A stretch of DNA of 64,000 nucleotides, from the NCBI GenBank assembly GCA_036365145.1, contig JAEOAD010002856.1, forward strand, positions 186,001-250,000, read 5' to 3'. Below are positions 36,401 through 46,431 of the stretch, piece by piece. This DNA is from Orientallactaga sibirica. Taxonomy: Eukaryota > Chordata > Mammalia > Rodentia > Dipodidae. Every line of letters starts with the position of its first letter. Within the stretch, counting starts at the first letter, position 1. A model generated the notes under the pieces. The model searched no databases. It worked only from the letters and a program-made list of their open reading frames with translations, and was not told the origin of the DNA. A program made the translations under genes and the position numbers.

Positions 36401-39325
36401 AAAGCAACTCATTCCGAGAACAGAGCTAGCTTATTCCACACATTACAGGGTTTGGTAATGAAGATGTTTATTTTCTAAACAAAGTATGTTGGAAATGATG
36501 CGAATGTACTAAGTTGTCCAACTTGTTAAATTACACAAACTAGGAATGTTTCAATTTGCTGCACTGAAGATTCTTCGTAAGAAAGCAACTCGTTCCGAGA
36601 ACAGAACTAGCTTATTTCACACAGTACAGTGTTCGACAATGAAGGTGTTTGTTTTGTAAAGAAACTACGTTGGAAATGAAGCTAATCTATTAAGTTGTAC
36701 ATCATGTTAGATTACACAAACTAGGAAAGTTTGATCTTGCTTCACTAAAGATCCTTCTTAAGAAAGCAACTCATGCCGAGAAAAGAAATAGCTTATTTCA
36801 TACAGTACAGTGTTCGGCGATGAAGGCGTTTGTTTTCGAAAGAAACTACGTTAGAAATTAACCTAATCTACTAAGTTGTACATCTTGTTAGATTCCACAA
36901 ACTAGGAAAGTTTGATCTTGCTGCACTGAAGAGTCTTCGTAAGAAACCAACTCGTTCGGAGAGAGAACTGGCCTATTTCACACAGTACAGTATTTGGCAA
37001 TGACGGTGTTTGTTTTCTAAACAAACTACGTTAGAAATGAAGCTAATCTATTAAGTTGTACATCTTGTTAGATTCCACAACTAGGAAAGTTTGATCTTGA
37101 TTCACTGAAGATTCTTCTTAAGAAAGCACCTCATTCCGAGAACAGAACTAGCTTATTTCACACAGTACAGTGTTCGGCAATGAAGGTGTTTGTTTTCTAA
37201 AGAAAGTATGTTGGAAATGAGGCGATTGTACTAAGTGGTCCAACTTGTTAAATTACACAAACTAGGAAAGTTTGATCTTGCTGCACTGAAGATTCTTCTT
37301 AAGAAAGCAACTCATTCGGAGAACAGAACTAGCTTATTTCACACAGTACAGTGTTAGGCAACGAAGGTGTTTGTTTTCTAAAGAAACTATGTTAGAAATG
37401 AAGCTAATCTATTAAGTTGTACATCTTGTTAGATTACACAAACTAGGAAAGTTTGATCTTGCTTCACTAAAGATTCTTATTAAGAAAGCAACTCATTCCG
37501 AGAACAGAACTAGCTTTTTTCAAACAGGACAGTGTTTGGCAATGAAGGTGTCTGTTTCCTAAACAAAGTATGTTGGAAATGAGGCGAATGTACTAAGTTG
37601 TCCAACTTGTTAAATTACACAAACTAGGAAAGTTTGATCTTGCTGCACTATAGATTCTTCGTGAGAAAGCAACTCATTCCGACAACAGAACTAGCTTATT
37701 TCACCCAGTACAGTGTTCGAAAATGAAGGTGTTTGTTTTCTAAAGAAACTACGTTGGAAATGAAGCGAATCTATTAAGTTGTACATCTTGTTAGATTACA
37801 CAAACTTGAAAAGTTTGATCATGGTTCACTGAAGGTTCTTCTTAAGAAAGCAACTTATGCCGAGAAAAGAACTAGCTCATTTCACACAGTACGGTGTTCG
37901 GCAATGAAGGTGTTTGTTTTCTAAACAAAGTATGGTGGAAATGAGGCAAATGTACTAAGTTGTAAAACTTGTTAAATTACACAAACTAGGAAAGTTTGAT
38001 CTTGCTGCACTGAAGATTCTTCGTTAGAAAGCAACTCACTGCGAGAACAGAAATAGATGATTTCACACAGTACAGTGTTCGGCAATGAAGGTGTTTGTTT
38101 TCTGAAGAAACTACGTTAGAAATGAAGCTAATCTATTAAGATGTACATCTTCTTAGGTTACACAAACTAGGAAAGTTTGATCTTGCTTCACTGAAGATTC
38201 TTCTTAAGAAAGCAACTCATTCCGAGAACAGAATTAGCTTATATCACACAGTACAGTGTTTGGCAATGAAGGTGTTTGTTTTCTAAACAAAGTATGTTGG
38301 AAATGAGACGAATGTACTAATTTGTCCAACTTGTTAAATTACACAAACTAGGAAAGTTTGATCTTGCTGCACTGAAGAATATTCGAAAGAAAGGAACTCC
38401 TTCCGAGAAGAGAACTAGCTTATTTAACACACTACTGTGTTCTGCAATGAATGTGTTTCTTTTATAAAGAACCTACGTTGGAAATGAAGCTAATCCATTA
38501 AGTTGTACATCTTGTTAGATTACAAAAACTAGGAAAATTTGATCTTGCTTCACTGAAGATTCTTCTTAATAAAGGAACTCATTCCGTGAACAGACATAGC
38601 TTATTTCACACAGTACAGTGTTCGGCAATGAAGGTGTTTGTTTAGTAAACAAACAAGGTAAGAAATGAAGCTAACCTATTAAGTTGTACATCTTGTTAGG
38701 TTACACAAACCAGGAAAGTTTGATCTTGCTGCACTGAGGACTCTTCTTAAGAAAGCAACTCATTCCGAGAACAGAACTAGCTTATCTAACACACTACTGT
38801 GTTCGGCAATGAAGGTGTTTTTTCTAAAGAAACTACGTTGGAAATGAAGGTAATCTATTAAGTTGTACATCTTGTTAGATTACACAAACTAGGAAAGTTT
38901 GATCTTGCTTCACTGAAGATTCTTCTTAAGAAAGCAACTCATTCCGAGAACAGAACTAGCTTATTTCACAAAGTACAGTATTTGGCAATGACGGTGTTTG
39001 TTTTCTAAACAAACAAGGTTAGAAATGAAGCTAAACTATTAAGTTGTACATCTGGTTAGATTACACAAGCCAGGAAAGTTTGATCTTGCTGCACTGAAGA
39101 TTCTTCGTTAGAAAGCAACTCACTGCGAGAACAGAAATAGATGATTTCACACAGTACAGTGTTCGGCAATGAAGGTGTTTGTTTTCTGCTAGGAAATGAA
39201 GCTTGTTAAGGTGTTTGTTTTCTGAAGAAACTACGTTAGAAATGAAGCTAATCTATTAAGATGTACATCTTGTTAGGTTACACAAACTAGGAAAGTTTGA
39301 TCTTGCTTCACTGAAGATTCTTCTT

Positions 39326-39338
39326 AAGAAAGCAACTC
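39326..39338 (+). repeat. L1d target-site duplication, left copy
   Basis: AAGAAAGCAACTC, repeated at 47458-47470. Removing 39339-47457 and one copy restores a normal monomer. The nick position TTCTT/AAGAA suits the L1 endonuclease preference. Because every monomer holds this 13-mer, the match shows correct phase as well as duplication. Confidence 0.75.
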
Positions 39339-41060
39339 GACTGATGTAGGGGACTTCCGGTCAAGATGGCAGCTACCTAACCTCGCCTCACTTCACGGGG
39401 AAGAAAAGAGAAGAATACTTAAGGTTAAAGGGACCTTTTAAAAGGGTTTGCTGGCTCCTGCATGCTTCCAGAGGGTGAGGGTGGATTTGCAATATAAGGA
39501 AACCACTGATTCCCAAGCTCTTGGCAGGCGCCACTGCCTGAAAGGTCCCGCTGGACCTGCCTGAGGCCCCTGGCCAGCCAAACATGGAGCACTGGAGCAC
39601 CGTTGCAGCCAGGTCCCCAGGTCTGTGGACCCACCAAGTGAGCTAGATCTGCCCCACTTCCCAGGCCAGAGCCCCCTGGGCGTGCCAATCCTGTTAGGTG
39701 CCTGGGTCCACAGAGTGAGACAGTTTCGTCCCGCTTCCTGACCCCGGCCAGAGCCCCTGGGTGCGCCAATACAGTTAGGCGCCTGAGTCCACAGAGTGAG
39801 ACAGTTTCGTCCCGCTTCCTGCTCCCCGGCCAGAGCCCCTGGGCACGCCAATACAGTTAGGCGCCTGAGTCCACAGAGTGAGACAGTTTCGTCCCACTTC
39901 CTGATCCCGGCCAGAGCCCCTGGGCGCCCCAATCCAGTGAGGTGCCTGGGTCCACAGAGTGAGACAGTTTCGTCCCACTTCCTGCTTCCCGGCCAGAGCC
40001 CCTGGGCGTGCCAGTTCCAGTTAGGCGCCTGGGTCCACAGAGTGAGACAGTTTCGTCCCACTTCCTGCTCCCGGCCAGAGCCCCTGGGTGCGCCAATACA
40101 GTTAGGCGCCTGGGTCCACAGAGTGAGACAGTTTCGTCCCGCTTCCTGCTCCCGGCCAGAGCCCCTGGGCACAGTTAGGCGCCCGGGCCAATGAGACAGT
40201 CCCGCTTCCTGCTAGCCCCTGGGCGCCCTACAGTTCCCGGGTCCACAGAGTGAGACAGTTTCGTCCCACTTCCTGCTCCCGGCCAGAGCCCCTGGGCGCG
40301 CCAATACAGTTAGGCGCCCGGGTCCACAGAGTGAGACAGTTTCGTCCCGCTTCCTGCTCCCCCGGCCAGAGCCCCTGGGCACGCCAATACAGTTAGGTGC
40401 CCGGGTCCACAGAGTGAGACAGTTTCGTCCCGCTTCCTGCTCCCGGCCAGAGCCCCTGGGCGTGCCAATACAGTTAGGCACCTGGGTCCACAGAGTGAGA
40501 CAGTTTCGCCCCACTTCCTGCTCCCGGCCAGAGCCCCTGGGTGCGCCAATACAGTTAGGCGCCTGGGTCCACAGAGTGAGACAGTTACGTCCCACTTCCT
40601 GATCCTGGCCAGAACCCCGGGCGTGACAATAGTTAGGTGTCTGGGGCTGTGGATCCAACGAGTGAGACAGATGAAGTCCCACGTCCTGCTCCCCGGCCAA
40701 AGCCCCTGAGTGAGCTATTGCAGTGGGGTGCCTGAGTCTGTGGATCTTCTGAGTGAGACAGATTTGTCCCACTTCCTGCTCCCTGGCCAGAGCCCCTGAG
40801 CTCGCCATTGCAGCCAGGCGCTTGGGTCTGTGGATCCACTGAAGGAGACATATTTGTCCCACTTCTGGCTCCCGGCCAGAGCCAGCGCACCATCACAGGC
40901 AGGTGTCCTGGGCCTGTGGAGCCATATCACCTGCCTGGAACCTGTGCAACCACACTGCAGGTCAAGCCCCACCCATTCCCTGTGCCATCACAAGACAGAT
41001 CCCACTGAGCCAGTGTCTCTGAACTGGTGTGATCGCAGATCACAGCGAAAAAGGAAGAGC
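39339..41060 (+). promoter_or_regulatory. L1d 5'UTR / promoter
   Basis: 1.7 kb upstream of ORF1. CAAGATGGCAGC at 39362-39373 is a YY1-type site at the position known from human L1. A GC-rich tandem array of 81-bp units follows, and then about 160 bp of unique leader before the ORF1 ATG. Tandem 5' promoter monomers are a known trait of rodent L1s, where they set promoter strength. The function here is inferred. Confidence 0.8.
39610..40890 (+). repeat. 81-bp tandem promoter repeats of L1d (~15 units)
   Basis: The phrase CAGAGTGAGACAGTTTCGTC recurs at 39711, 39792, 39873, 39954, 40038 and 40119, and on to about 40570, at 81-84 bp spacing. Each unit also carries GGCCAGAGCCCCTGGGCG and CAATACAGTTAGGCGCC. 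The outer units (before 39700, after 40620) are diverged, and the unit at about 40172-40240 has internal deletions. The period is a multiple of three, so long open frames with 27-residue repeats exist on both strands (minus strand 39438-40172 and 40212-40862). Confidence 0.92.
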
Positions 41061-42215
41061 ATGAAAAACCAGATACAAATAAATCAAGCTACACTATCCA
41101 GTCCTACAATGGATGTCTCAAGCAAATCATAGAAGAGACATTAGAATCAGAACCCCAAAATGAAGAGACAAGCTATGCAACCCTGGCCAAGCAAATAGCA
41201 CAACTCTCAGAAAGTCAACAAAGAGCCAATAATTGTATGAATGTTATCCTTGCTAGATTAGACCTAATAGAAAGGAACCAGGAAGGGTTCCAAAAACAGT
41301 TAAATGAGCTGAAGGAGAGTGAAAAAAAGAAGTCCTCAATAACCAGATGGCTAAGTTCAATGAAGACATAAAAAATGCAAGGATGAACTCCAAGAAGCAT
41401 TAAGAAGGTCAGAAAATGATGTGAAAAGGGAACTAGACAGAGGGATGGAAACTATACATAAAAAACAGTAGAAAATATGAACCAAATTGAACAAACCCAA
41501 AACTCTATAGAAGCTCTTAAGAATAGAGTCAGCCAAGTAGAGGATAGAAACTCAGAACTGGAAGACAAAACAGAAGAAACAGTTCGTGAGTCCAGAAACT
41601 TCAACAAGTTCAAAAATTATTGTGAACAGAACATGAGGGAAATGTGGGATACCCTGAAGCGTCCAAACATTAGGATCATGGGCATACCAGAGGGGAAGAA
41701 ACACAGACTAAAGGAATGGAAAGCTTATTCAACAAAATAATTGAAGAAAACTTTCCCACTCTCTCAAGAGAAAATCCCATCAAGCTACAAGAAGCTACAA
41801 GAACTCCAAACAGACTGGACCAAAGGAGAAATTCTCGAGACACATTATCTTTAAGACTCTAAACATCAAGCACAAAGAGAAAATCCTAAAACCAGCCAGG
41901 GAAAAACAACACATTACATATAAAGGGAACCCCATTAGAATTACCTCAGATTTCTCAATGGAAACCCTAAAAGCCAGAAGGGCCTGGAATGGAACACTGC
42001 AAACTCTAAGAACCCATGGTTTCCAGCCACAACTACTCTATCCAGCAAAAGTATCCCTCATAATAGATGGTGAAAGAAAAACATTCCATGATAAAACTCA
42101 TCTCTACAAATATATGAACACAAAGCCAAACCTACAGAAAGTACTTCAGGGAATTCTTCACACAGAAGAAACAAATAACCAATCTCAAGAGCCCTCAAGA
42201 AGCAGTCCACATTAA
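41061..42215 (+). pseudogene. L1d ORF1 (RNA-binding ORF1p), frameshifted
   Basis: The start ATG at 41061 follows the leader. The first frame ends at a stop at 41132; the coiled-coil part (Leu/Ile heptads, TLAKQIAQLSESQQ) continues in another frame to about 41350; 41477-41740 holds the end of the coil and the RRM start (RPNIRIMGIPEGK); 41958-42215 holds the C-terminal domain (LKARRAWNGTL, LYPAKVSLIIDGE, LQGILH). At least four frame breaks. In intact elements ORF1p forms trimers that coat L1 RNA. Confidence 0.88.
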
Positions 42216-42249
42216 CCCCTTACCCCTCCAAAAAAAAAAAAAACCCACA

Positions 42250-45200
42250 ATGACCACAACCCACTACAATATGGCTGGTATTAAATCAAACCTCAAACTA
42301 ATATCTCTGAACATTAATGGCCTCAATTCACCCATCAAAAGACATAAGCTAACAGGGTGGATCAGAAAACTGGACCCCTCAATCTGCTGTCTTCAAGAAA
42401 CCCACCTCACCACTAAAGACAGACACCTCCTTAGGGTGAAAGGGTGGAAAATGATATTCCAAGCAAACACAAACACAAAAAAGCAGGCGTAGCTATACTT
42501 ATATCAGATAAAATAGACTTCAAACCAAAATTAACCAAAAAAGACAAAGAAGGCCACTTCTTACTTATCAAGGGAACAATCCAACAAGAGGACATCACAA
42601 TCATCAATATTTATGCACCAAACACAGGTGCACCACAATTCATAAAGCAAAATCTACTTGGCAACAAAACAGAAATAAACACCAACACCATCATAGTCGG
42701 GGACTTCAATACTCCACTATCAACAATGGATAGATCATCCAAACAGAAAATTAATAGAGAAGTAAGAGAGCTCAACAACACCATAGAGCAACTAGACCTA
42801 ACAGACGTATATAGAACATTCCACCCAAAATCTACAGATTACACATTCTTCTCAGCAGCACATGGAACCTTCTCTAAAATAGATCATGTACTAGGCCACA
42901 AAGCCTGCCTCCACACTTTCAAGAAAATTGATGTAATTTCCTGCATGATATCAGACCACAATGCTGTAATGCTAGAAATTAACAACAAAAAGTACACCAG
43001 AATCCCTCTACCTCCTGGAAATTGAACAACACACTTTTAAACAACAAATGGGTTGTGGATGAAATAAAGAATGAAATTGCAAAATTTCTAGAACTCAATG
43101 ACAATGAGAACACATCATACCAAAACTTGTGGGACACAATGAAGGCAGTCCTTAGGGGAAAAATCATAGCACTAAATGCCATCATAAGAAAAATAGAAAG
43201 ATCCCAAATCAATAACCTGACCATTCACCTAAAAGCATTGGAAAGGCTAGAAGAAGCCAACCCAAAAATTTCCAGACGGAAAGAAATAATTAAAATCAGA
43301 GCAGAAATTAATGAATTGGAAACTAAGAGGACAATTAAGAAAATTGATGAAACAAAGAGCTGGTTCTTCGAAAAAAATTAACAAGATTGATACACCCCTG
43401 GCCAATTTGATCAAGCAGAAAAAAGAAACACTTCAAATCAACAAAATTAGAAATGAAAAGGGAGAGATCACAACAGACATGAGGGAAATAGGAAGAGTTA
43501 TCAGGACTTATTTTAAAAACCTCTACTCCATAAAACAGGAAAATATGGAGGAAATGGATGAATTTCTAGACACATACCACCTACCAAAGCTAAGCCCAGA
43601 GCAGATTAATTTCCTAAACAAACCCATCATACCCTTCGAGATAGAAGAGGTAATCAAACACCTCCCCAAAAAGAAGAGTCCAGGACCAGATGGCTTCTCA
43701 GCAGAATTCTACCAAACCTTCATGGAAGAACTGAAACCAATTCTTCTCAAACTCTGCCACACAATAGGAGAACAGGGAGAGATCCCTAACTCTTTTTATG
43801 AAGCTAGTATCACCCTAATTCCAAAACCAGGAAGGGACGCCACAAGAAAGGAAAATTATAGGCCCATTTCTCTGATGAACATAGAAGCAAAGATCCTGAA
43901 CAAAATTCTTGCAAACCGAATTCAACAGTACATCAAAAGCATTATCCACCTTGATCAAGTAGGCTTCATCCCTGGAACGCAGGGGTGGTTCAACATACGG
44001 AAATCTGTCAATGTAATACACCACATAAACAAGCTGAAACACAAAAACCACATGGTCATTTCGATAGATGCAGAAAAGGCCTTTGACAAAATACAACATC
44101 ACTTCATGATCAAAACATTGAGAGAATAGGTATGGGCGGCCCTTATCTCAACATAATAAAGGCTATATATAAAGCACCTAAAGCCCAAGTAATTCTTAAT
44201 GGGGAGAGGCTGAAGGAATTCCCATTGAGGTCAGGAACAAGGCAGGGGTGTCCACTCTCACCTCTGCTCTTCAACATAGTGCTAGAAGTATTAGCTCAAG
44301 CAATAAGACAGGAGAAAGAAATCAAAGGGATACAAATTGGAAAGGAAGAAGTTAAGTTAGCCCTATTCGCAGATGACATGATTCTATACATAAGTGACCC
44401 GAGAACTTCCATCCCAAAACTCTTAAAGGTGATTAGCGCCTTCAGCAAAGTAGCAGGATACAAAATCAATGCACAGAAATCAGTAGCCTTTTTGTATGCA
44501 AAGGACAAAGAGACAGAAAAAGAAATAACTAACATCGTCCCATTTTCAATTGCAACAAAGAAAATAAAATACCTTGGAATAACATTAACTAAGGAAGTGA
44601 AAGACCTATACAATGAAAACATAAAAACTCTCAAAAAGGAAATTGAGGAGGTCCTACAAAAATGGAAAGACCTCCCATGCTCCTGGATTGGTAGAATTAA
44701 CATTGTGAAAATGGCAATCTTACCAAAAGCACTTTATAGATTCAATGCAATGCCGATAAAAATCCCAACTTTCTTTTTCAATGAGATAGAAAAAAGTATC
44801 TCAAAATTCATATGGAAAGGCAGAAGGCCACGGATATCCAAGCTCATCCTCAGCAAAAGAAACACCTCTGGAGGCATCACCATACCTGATCTAAAGTTAT
44901 ACTACAAAGCCATTGTAATAAAAACAACTTGGTACTGGCACAAAAACAGGAATATAGACCAATGGAACAGAATTGAAGACACAGACTTTGGGTCAAGAAA
45001 CTATAGCTACTTGATATTTGACAAAGGCCCTAGCAATGTAGAATGGGAAAAGGACAGCATCTTCAACAAATGGTGCTGGACAAACTGGACAACCATATGT
45101 AGGAAAATGAAACTCGACATACACATCTCTCCATGCACAAAAATTAAGTCCAAATGGATAAAAGACCTTAATATAAAACCAGAAACTCTGCTACTACTGG

Positions 45201-46094
45201 AAGAAAAAATAGGAGGAACCTTCCATGATATAGGAGTGGGAAAAGATTTCCTGAACAAAACCTCAGCAGCTCAGGAAATTAAACAATCACTCAACCATTG
45301 GGATCTCATGAAGCTGAAAAGCTTTTTCACTGACAAAAATATAATAACCAAAGCCAGCAGAATACCCACAGAATGGGAGAAAATTTTCACCAGCTATACA
45401 ACTGACAAAGGCCTAATTTCTAGAATCTACAAAGAACTCCAAAACCTAAACAATAAATCACCAATCAACCCACTCACAAAGTGGGGCAGAGAACTGCACA
45501 GGGAGTTCTCAGAGGAAGAAATACAAATAGCAAACACACATTTAAGAAAATGTTCAACATCCCTAATCATCAGGGAAATGCAAATTAAAACAACTATGAG
45601 ATTCCACCTTACCCCAGTAAGGATGGCTAACATTAAAAAAAACAATGAAAACAAATGCTGGCGAGGCTGTGGAGAAATAGGAACAAGTCTTCACTGTTGG
45701 TGGGAATGTAAAATGGTTCAACCACTATGGACAGCTATATGGAGACTATTGAAAAGGATGGCCATAGACTTACCAGTGGATCCAGTTATTCCCTTATTGG
45801 GCATTTACCCTAAAGGCCCCAAGCCTCAGATCAGAAACATTTGCTCAACCATGTTTATAGCTGCTCAATTCATAATAGCAAAGAGCTGGAATCAACCCAG
45901 GTGTCCATCACTAGATGAATGGATAACAAAGATGTGGTATATCTATAGTATGGAATTCTACGTAGCAGTAAGGAAAGATGAAATAAGGAAATTTGAAAAA
46001 AAAATGGTCAAACATGGAACAGATCATCCTCAGTGAGCTCACCCAAGCACAAAAAGATAATCGTCGCATGGTCTCATTTATCTGTCGCCCCTAA
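42250..46094 (+). pseudogene. L1d ORF2 (EN-RT-Cys), few frameshifts
   Basis: The start ATG at 42250 gives the EN N-terminus with LNINGLNSPIK and QETH (catalytic Glu at codon 50, 42397-42399). A frameshift near 42480 leads to 42444-43025, with GDFN (42699-42710) and SDHN (42951-42962). Further shifts lie near 43020, 43375 and 44129. The RT has FADD at 44366-44377, in the open frame 44132-46036 (634 codons), which also contains the Cys motif CWRGC..HCWWEC (about 45658-45710). A nine-A run at about 45996-46004 shifts the frame just before the natural end at 46094. The motifs are intact but the frame is broken five times, three or more of them in or next to A-runs. Confidence 0.92.
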
Positions 46095-46152
46095 CCGGAT
46101 GCCACGTGACATGTGGCCAAACCTAATAAACACTCTGAGGACGAGACACGAA

Positions 46153-46219
46153 GGAGGGTGGGATGGAGGGAGGGTAATGGTGGGAGGGAATCAGAGGGTG
46201 GGAGGGAGGACAAGGGGGG
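46153..46219 (+). repeat. G-rich polypurine tract in L1d 3'UTR
   Basis: GGAGGGTGGGATGGAGGGAGGG and on, written here as GGAGGGTGGGATGG then AGGGAGGG, with later G-runs to 46219. Same place as in L1a and L1b, so the tract is conserved across copies of this L1 lineage. G-quadruplex-capable. Confidence 0.82.
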
Positions 46220-46374
46220 ATACAAATTGGGACCCAAAAGGGAAAAATAATACAAAACCCTTTACTCTGGACAACAGGCTAAAACAGTGATCCTTCAGCA
46301 GGCCTACGGAGGGAATACTCGAACCACAGGAACCTGGAGAGAACATGATGAAGGCCAACTTTAATCTTGTCCTG

Positions 46375-46394
46375 CTTCTCTTTCTCTTCTCTCT

Positions 46395-46431
<37 letters not shown>
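46375..46431 (+). repeat. (CT)n microsatellite in L1d 3'UTR
   Basis: A CT tract with a long uninterrupted run of about 13 CT units, at the same L1 position as those in L1a and L1b. Confidence 0.85.

Larger units (their letters stand above)
30695..39338 (+). repeat. Satellite array block 5
   Basis: About 48 monomers of the 181-bp satellite, same orientation, A and B types mixed. Longer-range repeats are visible: AGATGTCCAGCTTG at 31811 and 34522 (2711 bp, 15 monomers); CTAGTTTATTACG at 32885 and 35053 (2168 bp, 12 monomers); GAAATAGATGATTTCAC near 38050 and 39134 (6 monomers). An irregular insertion of about 34 bp lies at 39188-39221. The block ends at AAGAAAGCAACTC (39326-39338), the left copy of the L1d target-site duplication. 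Confidence 0.94.

Noticed and set aside
39610..40890. 81-bp repeats as an independent minisatellite.
   Set aside because: They lie between the YY1-like L1 start and ORF1, which is where rodent L1s have tandem promoter monomers.
42250..46094. Endogenous retrovirus, because of the reverse transcriptase.
   Set aside because: FADD-type RT with an APE-like endonuclease upstream, a C-terminal Cys motif, no LTRs, protease, integrase or envelope: it is a LINE-1.
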